From assembly GCA_023429995.1 (NCBI GenBank), contig JAEZCE010000021.1:1-64000 (forward strand): a stretch of 64,000 nt of DNA, given 5' to 3'. Positions 53,878 to 63,189 of the stretch are shown here, one piece after another (position 1 is the first letter of the stretch; every line of letters starts with the position of its first letter). Position numbers and translations under genes: made by a program. The notes beneath the pieces are model-generated. The model ran no database searches, was not told where the DNA came from, and saw only the letters and a program-made list of their open reading frames with translations. This DNA comes from Bacillota bacterium (GTDB taxonomy: Bacteria; Bacillota; UBA4882; UBA8346).

Positions 53878-53903
53878 CAACACTTTTTAGAATACGTTAT
53901 AAT
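53874..53903 (+). promoter_or_regulatory. Consensus sigma-A promoter of the S1-domain gene
   Basis: TTGACA (53874-53879), an 18-base spacer and TATAAT (53898-53903). The -35 box overlaps the stop codon of the 691-residue gene. It is the best promoter match in the window. Confidence 0.85.
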
Positions 53904-53967
53904 ATAATATGTCAATGGCTATTATGCCAAGGCGCGCACGAGCGTACAGAGGAGGAATTGTGTTAGT

Positions 53968-54360
53968 ATGGCGTTAGAGGTTGGCCAGATCATTGAAGGT
54001 AAGGTTACAGGCATTACAAATTTTGGAGCATTCATTGAGCTCTCAACTGGGCAAACTGGTTTGGTTCATATTTCTGAAGTAGCCGATGAATATGTTAAAG
54101 ATGTTAATCATTTTTTGAAACAGAATGATCTGGTTAAAGTGAAGGTTTTGAACCTCGACAAAGGCAAAATCGGTCTTTCGATCAGACAGGCGCAGCCGCG
54201 TTCGGAACAACGCCGCCAAGCAGCACCTCAGAATAAACAGACTTTTGAAGATAAATTAGCCAAATTTATGAAAGATTCCGATGAACGTCAATCCGACTTA
54301 AGAAAAAATACGGATGCTAAACGTGGCGGACGCGGTGGCGGTCGGGCTCCGAGTATGTAA
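53968..54360 (+). CDS. yabR: S1 RNA-binding domain protein (YabR/GSP13 type)
   Basis: A 130-residue protein with one N-terminal S1 domain (residues 3-75: GQIIEGKVTGITNFGAFIEL, TGLVHISEVADEYVKDV, KVKVLNLDKGKIGLSIRQA) and a basic, Gln-, Arg- and Gly-rich tail ending GGRGGGRAP. This is the layout of Bacillus YabR and general stress protein 13, which bind RNA or ribosomes. It has its own strong promoter and a terminator. Confidence 0.9.
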   Translation: MALEVGQIIEGKVTGITNFGAFIELSTGQTGLVHISEVADEYVKDVNHFLKQNDLVKVKVLNLDKGKIGLSIRQAQPRSEQRRQAAPQNKQTFEDKLAKFMKDSDERQSDLRKNTDAKRGGRGGGRAPSM

Positions 54361-54380
54361 TACAAAATGGTAAATTATAT

Positions 54381-54403
54381 CCGGCTGAAAGGCCGGTTTT
54401 TTT
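54381..54403 (+). terminator. Rho-independent terminator
   Basis: CCGGC-TGAAAG-GCCGG followed by a run of seven T, 21 bases after the S1-domain gene. Confidence 0.9.
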
Positions 54404-54436
54404 ATATCCGGATTGACCGGAAAGGGAGGATTCCAT

Positions 54437-55363
54437 ATGCGCCATTATCGGTATTTTCTTTATGGCCTATTCCTAATCCTTTGGATAACAGGACTCTCTG
54501 TTTATGCCTTGGCTGGGGATACAAAAACCGGGGATGATCCGGGTATTCATTTGAATAATGCTATCTTTAATGGATACGTTTCTGATTTGATTAAAAGCAG
54601 AGAACCGGAGATCAAAGCTGCTGTCATGAATAACGAAGATATTACCGATTTTCAATTACAGGATGCGTTTTTTGATATTGAGACCGGCAAATTAACCCTT
54701 CAATTTACAGTGCAATACCGGAAAAAAAATATTTCCGGCAAGCTTGGGTTTGAGGTGAGAGCCAGCGATGAGGGGCGGGAACAAATTGGCGGTTATTGCT
54801 TGGGTTTGGAAGGAAAACTGCATTCGGACAACCCGTTTGCCAATATCATGCTCATCTTTACATCCAATCATTTCAATAAAAACTTGGCGGGGAAAGAATT
54901 TTGGCCGGATAAACAAAATCATTCCCAATATCAGGTTTTCAAAAACGCTAATTTAGCTTCAATCATCAATCAAGTCATGGCCAGCAATGGCGCGCTTGAC
55001 GGGCAGTTCTCTAAATTCACCCAAAAGGTACTTGGGGGCACACTTCAGGTTGAATTCAATAATCTTACTTGCCGTTCTTTTGATACCAACGCCGGCCAGG
55101 CCCAAATTGACTCCACAATAGCAGTGGCGATCGATACGGAGTTCACAGGCAAATCAGAGATACCGAATGCAGGCGCGTTGGAAGCTTTATTGGATTTTTA
55201 TGTGAATCCCGTCGATCAAAGTTGGTGGGCCCGGTTGAATGCCCTGAAAATTAAGATGAAATTGGGCTCGAATATCAATTCGAGGGTTCAAAAGATGATT
55301 GATAAACATTTAAAGTCGCATCCGGTATTGATAGAGCTCAATATGCCGAAAGCGAACCTTTGA
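54437..55363 (+). CDS. Hypothetical exported protein
   Basis: A 308-residue protein with a signal peptide (about residues 1-26: RHYRYFLYGLFLILWITGLSVYALA). The mature part alternates charged helices and strands; FDIETGKLTLQFTVQYRKKN and FNNLTCRSFDTNAGQAQID suggest a beta-rich domain, and the end is basic. GGGAGG precedes the ATG at 54437; an earlier TTG-type start at 54413 lacks a site. No family recognised. Confidence 0.65.
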   Translation: MRHYRYFLYGLFLILWITGLSVYALAGDTKTGDDPGIHLNNAIFNGYVSDLIKSREPEIKAAVMNNEDITDFQLQDAFFDIETGKLTLQFTVQYRKKNISGKLGFEVRASDEGREQIGGYCLGLEGKLHSDNPFANIMLIFTSNHFNKNLAGKEFWPDKQNHSQYQVFKNANLASIINQVMASNGALDGQFSKFTQKVLGGTLQVEFNNLTCRSFDTNAGQAQIDSTIAVAIDTEFTGKSEIPNAGALEALLDFYVNPVDQSWWARLNALKIKMKLGSNINSRVQKMIDKHLKSHPVLIELNMPKANL

Positions 55364-55371
55364 CTTTGAGA

Positions 55372-56256
55372 TTAGAGTGTATCGGCAGGTGCTTCCAATT
55401 TGACCGTATCGTAGTTCTGAGTAGCCGGGATTACTGCGATTCCTGCAGGACAGGCGGGAATTAAAAATCTCATTTGGGTAGTGGTTTTCCCTGCTTTGAA
55501 ATCGAAGAATTCATAGAGCGGCAGTGATTCTTTTTTAGAGAAATTACCGTCAAAATTTAAATCCAAGTACAAGAAATCCTTGCCGTAGTCATTAAAACAA
55601 CCGTTGCAATTACCATCCGTGACGCGAAACTTCACCAGTTTTTCGTCTTTTTTGAAATAAACTTTGATAAAGCCTTCAAAAACACTGGCTGTCGCGAAGG
55701 TAACGAAAGTTTGTTCATCGTTCTCCTGAGCAAAACGTTTAATCCAGAGGTAAAAGCTTAGCTTTTTCTTAAGTTCGCCGGCGGAACTTTTATAGGACAC
55801 CTGAATGGGAAGAGAGGAATTGGTCAGGGAACTTTCCTTTAGATCCCATTTTTTGTTGACTTTTTGAGGATTCCATTTTTCAAGGCTGTTTATTTTTTCG
55901 GCGGCTGTAATTTGATGATCGTGGTTTTGGTCCAGATAAAAGTCCATCCAATAACCATCATCATCCTTTGCCATTGCAAAATAAGTCGGTTTTTCACCCT
56001 CGCCCAGTAGAACGCTTCCATATATGGGGTCGGTTAATTTGATTTCCGAATTAATCTTAAGATCTTCCGGCTTGGTATCGGTAAGGACTGCATCGTTTGC
56101 TTTTTGAATCAGGAAGTCCGGTTTGAAGAAATCGTCTTCACGCGTATTCACGAGTTTACCAACGTATTCACCTTGAATGGGGTATGGTAATTTGGTTGCC
56201 CCAATAGACATCACAGACATGACCATCACGAGGAGGAAAAAAGAGAATTTTTTCAT
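55372..56256 (-). CDS. Secreted protein with two EF-hand-type loops
   Basis: A 294-residue exported protein with a signal peptide (about 1-20). Two 12-residue loops fit the EF-hand/dockerin calcium pattern exactly: DQNHDHQITAAE (109-120) and DLNFDGNFSKKE (232-243), each with acidic or amide ligands at positions 1, 3 and 5 and Glu at 12. The DGNCNGCFNDYGKDF stretch before the second loop is typical of secreted calcium-loop proteins. A Cys pair could form a disulphide. Convergent to the previous gene; function unknown, calcium binding inferred. Confidence 0.7.
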   Translation of the reverse strand: MKKFSFFLLVMVMSVMSIGATKLPYPIQGEYVGKLVNTREDDFFKPDFLIQKANDAVLTDTKPEDLKINSEIKLTDPIYGSVLLGEGEKPTYFAMAKDDDGYWMDFYLDQNHDHQITAAEKINSLEKWNPQKVNKKWDLKESSLTNSSLPIQVSYKSSAGELKKKLSFYLWIKRFAQENDEQTFVTFATASVFEGFIKVYFKKDEKLVKFRVTDGNCNGCFNDYGKDFLYLDLNFDGNFSKKESLPLYEFFDFKAGKTTTQMRFLIPACPAGIAVIPATQNYDTVKLEAPADTL

Positions 56257-56585
56257 GTGCGATTAACCCTTTCTTGGTAAAGCATACTTAATAATTCCAT
56301 GGGATGTTAAATTGTCCTGTTTTGAGAGGCAATAAATTAGTTTTGGTGTATCCGGTATTCAGGGGAAATTCATGCACCAAGCGATCTTTTTTAGGATTGG
56401 GGCAGAAAAGCGAGAGATTTTCAAGATGGGCTTTAAATTGGTCACCGCTCTATCCGAGCCGGAATATTAATTTTAGTAATCGGCGGTACTGTGAACTATA
56501 AGGAGCACCGAGCCTGGCAATGACGTATGAAGCCGATGAATGCATGATGGATAAGTGATTTTATCAAAAGGAGAATTTTTCAACT
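56257..56585. other. Gene-free interval
   Basis: About 330 bases without a gene I trust. A 65-codon frame at 56304-56501 has no ribosome binding site or family match. It must hold the promoters of the diverging genes on either side. Confidence 0.5.
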
Positions 56586-57272
56586 TTGAACCTTTTGAAT
56601 TTTCGTTCAGTAATGGGCCGGGAGATTCCTGTTTTTATTTACGGAAATGACGGTCCAATAACCTTAGTTATCGGCGGTATTCATGGTGATGAGCCCGGCG
56701 GGGTGGCTTTAGCTGAAGAGTTCATCCACCGGCTGCAATCAAACTCCATTAAAAATTTGGTTGGTAGAATTGTGGTGATTCCCAGGGCAAATCCCGACGG
56801 CCTCATTGCCGGTACCCGGGTCAATGCCAGGGGAATTGATATTAACCGGAATTTTCCGACCCGGGATTTCAGGCAGGGTCATTTTACACAAAGCTGCAAT
56901 CCCGGGAAACAAGCTGGTTCTGAACCGGAAACAAGAGGGATTTTACATACCGCCGAAGTTTTTAAGCCTAAATTAATTCTGGTTTTTCACGCGGAATTGG
57001 GATGTGTCAATTATGACGGACCCGGAGACTCTATTGCTAAGGTTATTTCATTGGAAAATGGCTTACCGGTCCGCCAAGATCTGGGCTATCCCACACCAGG
57101 TTCGTTAGGCACTTACTTCGGAGTGGAACGGGATATTCCCGTCATTACTTGGGAACTGTTGGATCATGACCAACAATGGGAACGCCACGGGAAGGCGATT
57201 ATCGCGGCGATTGGAATGAATCAGGGGTCAAGAAGTTATTCCTTCCAAAAATCTTGTAATAACAGTTTATAA
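56586..57272 (+). CDS. MpaA-like M14 zinc carboxypeptidase
   Basis: A 228-residue M14-family peptidase similar to murein peptide amidase MpaA. Zinc ligands are His 33 and Glu 36 in GGIHGDEP and His 135 in VFHAELG; the substrate-binding NPDG and NARGIDINRNFP are at 69-91, and the catalytic Glu is 190 in TWELLDH. No signal peptide. The TTG at 56586 follows AAAAGGAG. It would trim imported peptidoglycan peptides. Its end overlaps the convergent helicase gene by 37 bases. Confidence 0.9.
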   Translation: MNLLNFRSVMGREIPVFIYGNDGPITLVIGGIHGDEPGGVALAEEFIHRLQSNSIKNLVGRIVVIPRANPDGLIAGTRVNARGIDINRNFPTRDFRQGHFTQSCNPGKQAGSEPETRGILHTAEVFKPKLILVFHAELGCVNYDGPGDSIAKVISLENGLPVRQDLGYPTPGSLGTYFGVERDIPVITWELLDHDQQWERHGKAIIAAIGMNQGSRSYSFQKSCNNSL

Positions 57273-59593
57273 TTGGGATTTGAGAACGGCCGGCCGGCTT
57301 TAAACCAATCGGGAGGCAACAGCTCCTGGTACCGTTCATCTAAAAAACGGTCGTCCACGAATAAAACGGCCCCTTTATCCTCTGGGGTACGGAAAACCCT
57401 TCCTGCTGATTGAACGACTCTGATTAAACCAGGGATCAAATAGGCAAACAGAAATCCTTCATTATTACGTTCGTCAAAATACATCCGGATTAATTCTTGC
57501 TCGTCGCTGATAACCGGTAGTCCCGGGCCGATAATCGCCGCGCCGATAAGTTGTTCACCCGGCAGGTCAATGCCTTCCCCGAAAAGGCCACCGAGGACGG
57601 CCAGGCCGATGTTGGAACGGCCGGTCCCCACGGCAGTGATCCGTTTCAAGAATTCATGTCTTTGGCCCTCTTTCATGGCTACACTTTGGGCATAAATATT
57701 GGCCTTTCCAGCCAAGGCTTGGTTTAGCTGAGGCCAAATTGCTTTGAGGTAATTATAGGAGGGGAAAAAGACCAAATAATTGCCAACCCTGCTGGTAACG
57801 AAGTCATAGATGCAGCGAATAAGAGCCGGAGCCGAAGTCTCGCGGCTTTTATAGCGGGTATCAATTCCCGGCACGTGCAGATATAATCGGGTCTCTTGCG
57901 GAAATGGCGAAGTCAGCTGCAGAGTCAATGAATCCGTGTGAGCGCCCAATAGTTCCCGAAAATAGGTGATTGGCGAGAGGGTCGCCGAAAAGAAAACCGC
58001 TAGGCGGCCCTGATCAAGCCGGCGTCGGAGCAGAGGCCCGGGATTCAGGCAAAAAAGCCGTAAGAAGGTACGGTCCTGCTCCTTTTTTACATAAATGGCA
58101 TATTCTTTTCCGGTTAATGCGGCGATTCGCGCAAAAGCGGTCAAGTTAAAATAGAATTCCTGGATTTTCTGTCGTAACTCCGGCGGAAGATGCTCCCGCA
58201 GCATCAACTCAACGGAGGCAGATAAACGTTCCAGTGCAGGCTCTAAAAAGTCAGGCAAATGAGATAACCTGATCCCCGGACGCTCTTCATTGGCCATTTC
58301 CCGCAGCCAGTCCTGGAAAAAATTTTCCACGGATCGGCAGCAGGCGGCCACCTTGGGCCTTTCCACCATGACTAGGGTACGAAAGGAAACCAGGTCCTGA
58401 AGTTCCAAAGTGGCCGAATACATATCGCGGCCCCGCGCAGCTAAATTGTGAGCCTCATCGACCAGGAAGAGAAAATCCTTACGGCCCGTCTGGAGAAAGA
58501 AGCGTTTTAAGTAGACGCCGGGATCAAACACATAGTTGTAATCACAGACGATGAGATCGGCGCTGATCGACAAATCGAGGGAGAGTTCAAAGGGGCAGAC
58601 TTCGTATTGTTTGGCATAGTCCATGACCATTTCCGGAACTATGAGTTCGTTTTCAAGGATGCCGGCTTCAATTTGACTTACCTTGGCGTAATAATCGCGG
58701 GCGTAGGGACAATAATTGGGATGACATTGGCAACCTGGGGAGAGGCATACCCGTTCTTTGGCTTCAATAAATACCGTCCGCAAATGCAACCCTGAATTTT
58801 TGCTGGCCAGGATGGTTTTTTTGAGGATTTCCTTGCCGGCCGTTTTGGCGGTAAGGAAAAAGATTTGGCTATACCTTTCGCTACAGGCCAAATTTTTTAA
58901 AGCGGGAAATAATACGCCAATGGTTTTACCGATACCGGTGGCAGCCTCCACTAAAAGATCCCGCTCTTGCTGAATGGCTTCGGAAACCAAATCAATTAAT
59001 TGATCTTGGCCGTTACGCCGGTCTGCAAAGGGAAACGGCAATCCGTCGATAGACTGATTGCGTATTTTAAGCCAAGCATCCCGATCTTTGCGATCATGAA
59101 GGAATTGTTCGGCTAAGGATATGAATAATTTTTGGGCGCCAGCCGGAGAGATTTCCAATTCAAAACTGCGTTCGGACAAATCATCCAAATTAAGATAGGT
59201 TAAGCGTCCGGTAATTTTGCGGTCGGGATTTTTGGCCGTCAGAAAATAGACATAGAGTTGTAATTGCGCTTTATGAGAGGGGTAACGATCCGGTGTCAAG
59301 TCGGAAAGATTGCTGTAAGTCGTTTTGATTTCTTCCACGATGATTTCGGTTGATGTTTCAATAATCCCGTCCATCCGGCCTTGGACAATCAAAAGGTAAT
59401 CCGGTGTATCATAAGTGTATTCAAGCGGAACTTCTTTTTGATAGCCTGGAGGTCTCTGGGAAGTCAATAAATGATGACCCATGGTTCCCTCTTGGGCGCG
59501 GGTGGCCGGATAAAAACCGGTTCCCAGATCTTTGGGGTGATACAATAATTCCAATAGGTCTTTTACAGCGATTTTCAGGACTTGTTGAGGCAA
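57236..59593 (-). CDS. Nuclease-helicase: PD-(D/E)XK domain fused to XPD/DinG-type helicase
   Basis: A 785-residue protein. Residues 1-165 form a RecB/Cas4-like nuclease domain (GRMDGI, Asp 75; VEEIKTT with Glu 88 and Lys 90; QLQLY). From about 185 on it is a DEAD_2/XPD-DinG superfamily 2 helicase: Walker A EAATGIGKT (216-224), an iron-sulphur Cys set (Cys 283, 288 or 290, 295, 333), DEAH at 379-382, and C-terminal motif VVQSAGRVFR. This architecture is known in Bacillota and assists DNA repair or recombination. It is convergent with the MpaA gene. Confidence 0.92.
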   Translation of the reverse strand: MPQQVLKIAVKDLLELLYHPKDLGTGFYPATRAQEGTMGHHLLTSQRPPGYQKEVPLEYTYDTPDYLLIVQGRMDGIIETSTEIIVEEIKTTYSNLSDLTPDRYPSHKAQLQLYVYFLTAKNPDRKITGRLTYLNLDDLSERSFELEISPAGAQKLFISLAEQFLHDRKDRDAWLKIRNQSIDGLPFPFADRRNGQDQLIDLVSEAIQQERDLLVEAATGIGKTIGVLFPALKNLACSERYSQIFFLTAKTAGKEILKKTILASKNSGLHLRTVFIEAKERVCLSPGCQCHPNYCPYARDYYAKVSQIEAGILENELIVPEMVMDYAKQYEVCPFELSLDLSISADLIVCDYNYVFDPGVYLKRFFLQTGRKDFLFLVDEAHNLAARGRDMYSATLELQDLVSFRTLVMVERPKVAACCRSVENFFQDWLREMANEERPGIRLSHLPDFLEPALERLSASVELMLREHLPPELRQKIQEFYFNLTAFARIAALTGKEYAIYVKKEQDRTFLRLFCLNPGPLLRRRLDQGRLAVFFSATLSPITYFRELLGAHTDSLTLQLTSPFPQETRLYLHVPGIDTRYKSRETSAPALIRCIYDFVTSRVGNYLVFFPSYNYLKAIWPQLNQALAGKANIYAQSVAMKEGQRHEFLKRITAVGTGRSNIGLAVLGGLFGEGIDLPGEQLIGAAIIGPGLPVISDEQELIRMYFDERNNEGFLFAYLIPGLIRVVQSAGRVFRTPEDKGAVLFVDDRFLDERYQELLPPDWFKAGRPFSNPNYKLLLQDFWKE

Positions 59594-59773
59594 TGTTTTC
59601 CTCCTGGGACGAACGTTTCGAATGTTTGGATTAAACTATAGCCTCATTTTATCATGAGCCGCAGCAAGCTGCAAATTTTTAGGCGTTTTTTGTTAGAAGT
59701 TATTGGAATCAGCAGGAATCTTTGGATTTGCGTAGAAAGCTGCATCAAATTGATGGATTGGAGTGGAGAACGA

Positions 59774-60661
59774 ATGCCAAAACGTACAGGCTATGGTTGG
59801 CTTTTTTTTATAATCATTGTATTGCTTTACGGATGTTTCGTAATGGCCGCGGATGAGCCAATTAATCTTTCGGCGGAATCATTGCGACCTGGAGATTTTA
59901 TTGCAATCAGAGTCCAGGCGGAGCTTCAATCTGTAATTGAAGTTAATTTTATCAATAATAAAACGAAATTGCAATGGAACAACGGCCAATTCATCGGTTT
60001 GATTTCCGCCTCCTACTTTGTCAAACCCGGCACTTATCCTTTGAAGGTTACGATTTCCAAAGAATCACAGAGTCAAACCAAAGAATATCCCATCGAAGTG
60101 GTTCGGCGTGATTTTCCCGAAGACCGGGTGATTATTGCCGAGACCACCCGCAAGCAGATATTGACACCGCAAAATGTTAACGCCGATGCCCAAAAAAGCG
60201 CCGATGTCCGTCAAAAGGGACGGACGGAGCAACTTAATCCGCTTTGGACGGGGAAATTTATCTGGCCGGTCCAAGGCAAGATTACAACGGAGTATGGCTT
60301 AATTCGCTATGTAAATGATATTGAGGAAGGAAGGCATTCGGGGCTGGATATTTCCGCTCCCGCCGGGACGCCTGTCTTGGCTTGTAACGATGGACAAGTG
60401 GCCTTTGCCGGAATGATGAATGTGACCGGCTTAACAATTATTGTCAATCATGGGATCGGACTTTACACCTCCTATTGCCATCTTTCCAAAATCGCTGTCC
60501 AAGAAGGGGCCATGGTCAAAAATGGCCAAATCATTGGAAACGTTGGTATGACAGGATTGGCTACCGGTCCCCATCTTCATTTAACGGTTCGTATTGGGGA
60601 AAATTGTGTGAATCCTTATCTGTTACTTGATAAAGAAATCAAATGGGATGATAACCCATAA
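59774..60661 (+). CDS. M23-family metalloendopeptidase
   Basis: A 295-residue exported protein. An N-terminal membrane or signal segment (about 8-27: WLFFIIIVLLYGCFVMA; a Cys in YGCF could be a lipobox) precedes an Ig-like domain and a C-terminal LytM/M23 domain. Zinc ligands are His about 188 and Asp about 192 in HSGLDISAPAGTPVLA, and the HLH pair in TGPHLHLTV. All the catalytic residues are intact. ATG 59774 has GGAG before it; a TTG-type start 120 bases earlier is unlikely. It cleaves peptidoglycan cross-links, possibly in sporulation. Confidence 0.9.
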   Translation: MPKRTGYGWLFFIIIVLLYGCFVMAADEPINLSAESLRPGDFIAIRVQAELQSVIEVNFINNKTKLQWNNGQFIGLISASYFVKPGTYPLKVTISKESQSQTKEYPIEVVRRDFPEDRVIIAETTRKQILTPQNVNADAQKSADVRQKGRTEQLNPLWTGKFIWPVQGKITTEYGLIRYVNDIEEGRHSGLDISAPAGTPVLACNDGQVAFAGMMNVTGLTIIVNHGIGLYTSYCHLSKIAVQEGAMVKNGQIIGNVGMTGLATGPHLHLTVRIGENCVNPYLLLDKEIKWDDNP

Positions 60662-60834
60662 GGAGAATCTGTTTGTGGAGTTATCCGAAGTCATGACAGT
60701 TTTTATACGGACGCCCGAAGCTGTAATTGACCATTGAGGGTAAAAACTCGGCGGCAGCGGGCGAGGAACGGGAAATCATTTTGGCTTTGGAAGCGATTGT
60801 CTCATTAAACGAAATTAATAAGGGGGAGCAGACG

Positions 60835-61437
60835 ATGAGTAAAAGAGGAATGTGGTCTTTAAAATTATCGACGGCATCATTGGTATTGATTCCGGCGGCG
60901 GTAGCCATCAATTACATCGGTAAATCCTTTGCCGGTGTACTCAAATTACCGTTATGGCTGGACGCTATCGGAACAATTTTGGCCAGTATGCTGGCTGGCC
61001 CAATCGTTGGGGCGCTTTGTGGCGCAATAAACAATATTATTTATGGCTTAACGATGGATCCGGTTTCTTTTATTTACGCCATTACCAGTATGGCTATTGG
61101 CTTGGTTGTCGGTATTATGGCCTATCAGGGTTGGGTGACCAGTTTTTGGAAGGCCTTTATGATCGGTGTTGTCGTGGCTGTAGTATCGGCGGTGGTTTCA
61201 ACTCCGATTAATATTTGGTTTTGGAGGGGCCAAACCGGAAACATCTGGGGAGATGCCTTGTATGCATTGCTAATTGCCCATAAAAATCCGGTTTGGCTGT
61301 CATCGTTTTTGGATGAGTTTGTTGTCGATTTACCGGACAAAATCGCCACAGTCATGATCGGTTATTGGATTTTTAAAGGGTTGCCGAAGAAATTAACCGT
61401 GCTTTATAACAACGATAACAAAACCGAGACTCTTTAA
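60835..61437 (+). CDS. ECF transporter substrate-binding (S) component
   Basis: A 200-residue membrane protein with five to six helices. The layout matches ECF S components: LPLWLDAIGTILASMLAGPIVGALCGAINNIIYGL near the N-terminal helix 2-3 region (short motif AGPIVGAL), a middle ITSMAIGLVVGIMA helix and VDLPDKIATVMIGYWIF at the end. The ATG at 60835 has GGGGGAG six bases upstream; an earlier TTG at 60727 would add 36 odd residues. The solute is unknown. It starts an operon with T and two ATPase genes. Confidence 0.85.
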   Translation: MSKRGMWSLKLSTASLVLIPAAVAINYIGKSFAGVLKLPLWLDAIGTILASMLAGPIVGALCGAINNIIYGLTMDPVSFIYAITSMAIGLVVGIMAYQGWVTSFWKAFMIGVVVAVVSAVVSTPINIWFWRGQTGNIWGDALYALLIAHKNPVWLSSFLDEFVVDLPDKIATVMIGYWIFKGLPKKLTVLYNNDNKTETL

Positions 61438-61452
61438 ACCTCGATAGTAAGT

Positions 61453-61543
61453 GGCTGTCTCAAAAGGAACTATCCATGTTGGGGATACAATCCAAGGGAT
61501 GTTTTGTATACCTCTCTCATTAAAAATTACTTTTCAGACAGCC
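61453..61543. repeat. MITE-like palindrome within the ECF operon
   Basis: A 91-bp element with 14-bp terminal inverted repeats GGCTGTCTCAAAAG / CTTTTCAGACAGCC (one mismatch). No coding frame. The ends resemble those of a known class of insertion sequences and of the terminators at 46054. Followed by TTTTT, so it may end or attenuate transcription between the S component and T component genes. Confidence 0.7.
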
Positions 61544-61573
61544 TTTTTATGAAACAAAGGGTGGTGGTAGCAT

Positions 61574-62350
61574 TTGAATATCGTAAGTCTTTACCAGCCC
61601 AGGCAATCCTTCATTCATCAGATCGATCCCATAAGTAAAATGTTGTATATTTGTGCCGCTATCGCGGTTCCTTTAATTATTCCGACGATTTGGACGGCGT
61701 GGTCCTGTTTATTATGGAGCGTTGTCTTACTGTTGATGGGTAAAGTATTTCAAAAGGTTATTCCTTTAATGGGTTTCAGTATTGTTATTCTTTTATCGAT
61801 TATCATTATTCAAGGCTTATTCATGGCAGAGAATAAAATCCCGCTATTTTCCCTCGGCCGGATGACTTTTTATAAAGAAGGCTTGGGCTTTGCTTTTGGG
61901 CTGGCTTTGCGGGTTTTAAATATAGTAAGCGCTTTTGCGATTTTGGTTCTTACCACCAAACCATCGGATCTAATTGAAAGTCTGGTTCGGAAGGGGTTAT
62001 CTCCCAAGATAGGATATGTTCTAAGTTCGGTCCTGCAAATCATTCCACAGATGTTGGCTACCATGGGAACCATTATGGATGCTCAACGATCCCGGGGGAT
62101 GGAAACCGAGGGCCAATTAACAGTCCGGCTCAAGGCATTTCTTCCGTTAATTGGACCGGTGGTAATGAATTCTTTGATCAATACCAGAGAACGGGCGATG
62201 GCTCTTGAAGTAAGAGGTTTTACATCTTCGGTTCCAAAGACTTTTTTAAATGAGGAATTGAAGGCTTCTTACAGCAAAATCATCCGCTGGGGTATGATTG
62301 TCGTCATATTGACAGCAATTGCTTGGAGGATAGCCGGATGGCCAATGTAA
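61574..62350 (+). CDS. ecfT: ECF transporter transmembrane (T) component
   Basis: A 258-residue membrane protein with about five helices. The two coupling motifs with a conserved Arg-Gly that dock on the ATPases are AQRSRG (170-175) and ALEVRG (210-215). The N terminus HQIDPISKMLY is typical for the family. TTG start with a weak GGTGG-type site. It is followed by the A1 gene, which overlaps it by 13 bases. Confidence 0.95.
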   Translation: MNIVSLYQPRQSFIHQIDPISKMLYICAAIAVPLIIPTIWTAWSCLLWSVVLLLMGKVFQKVIPLMGFSIVILLSIIIIQGLFMAENKIPLFSLGRMTFYKEGLGFAFGLALRVLNIVSAFAILVLTTKPSDLIESLVRKGLSPKIGYVLSSVLQIIPQMLATMGTIMDAQRSRGMETEGQLTVRLKAFLPLIGPVVMNSLINTRERAMALEVRGFTSSVPKTFLNEELKASYSKIIRWGMIVVILTAIAWRIAGWPM

Positions 62351-63189
62351 AGATCATGGTTGAGAATTTAAAATACCGGTATCCTTTGACGGAGGAATTA
62401 GCGCTCAAGGGAGTATCCTTCGAAGTCAAAACGGGAGAATTTATTGGAATCGTTGGCCCCAATACCGCTGGAAAATCCACTCTGTGCCAAGCGATGGTGG
62501 GTCTGGTCCCCCAATTTTATCATGGCGCTTATGGCGGTCGGGTGCTTATCGATGGAATGGATGCCGCCCATACTGAACTTTCCCGATTATGTTTGAAAGC
62601 GGGAATTGTTTTTCAAAACCCTTTTACGCAGGTTACTGGCGCCAAAATGACTGTTTATGAGGAGATTGCTTTTGGTTTAGAAAATATGGGGTTACCCCGG
62701 GGTGAAATGATAGAACGCATCGATGAAGCTTTAGAAATGCTCGATATTTATGACTACCGGTCGCAAAATCCTTTTGGATTGTCGGGAGGGCAGATGCAGC
62801 GAATGGCAATTGCCGGTATTATCGCAATGCGGCCCGAGATTATTATTTTTGATGAGCCCACGTCTCAACTGGACCCGCAAGGTTCGGAGGAAGTATTTAA
62901 AGCGGTTCAGGGCTTAAGTAAACAAGGGTTGACCATTATGATGGTGGAGCATAAAATCGAAAAAATCGCCAAGTATGCCGACAAAGTGTTGTTATTGCAT
63001 CAAGGACAAGTGATTGATTTTGATTTGCCTCAAAAAGTATTCTCACGATCGGATTTGGAGAATTTCGGAGTTACGGCTCCGGTTTTTACAAACATATGCA
63101 AGGGACTGAATATCAAAGATCCCAAGAACGGCTATTATCCGGTTACTTTGGATGATACGTATCAGGTGGTGGCAGAACAAAATGGTTAA
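62338..63189 (+). CDS. ecfA: ECF transporter ATPase, first subunit
   Basis: A 283-residue ATPase. Walker A is GPNTAGKST (40-48, Thr where Gly is usual), signature LSGGQ (148-152), Walker B IIIFDEPT (168-175), and the typical ECF C-terminal extension. The ATG at 62338 follows GGAGG and overlaps the T gene. It pairs with the next ATPase to form the heterodimer that drives uptake. Confidence 0.93.
   Translation: MANVKIMVENLKYRYPLTEELALKGVSFEVKTGEFIGIVGPNTAGKSTLCQAMVGLVPQFYHGAYGGRVLIDGMDAAHTELSRLCLKAGIVFQNPFTQVTGAKMTVYEEIAFGLENMGLPRGEMIERIDEALEMLDIYDYRSQNPFGLSGGQMQRMAIAGIIAMRPEIIIFDEPTSQLDPQGSEEVFKAVQGLSKQGLTIMMVEHKIEKIAKYADKVLLLHQGQVIDFDLPQKVFSRSDLENFGVTAPVFTNICKGLNIKDPKNGYYPVTLDDTYQVVAEQNG

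Noticed and set aside
60674..60736. 20-codon GTG frame after AAGGAGA between the M23 and ECF genes
   Set aside because: It has a ribosome binding site but no conserved features; could be a leader peptide, but there is nothing more to support it.
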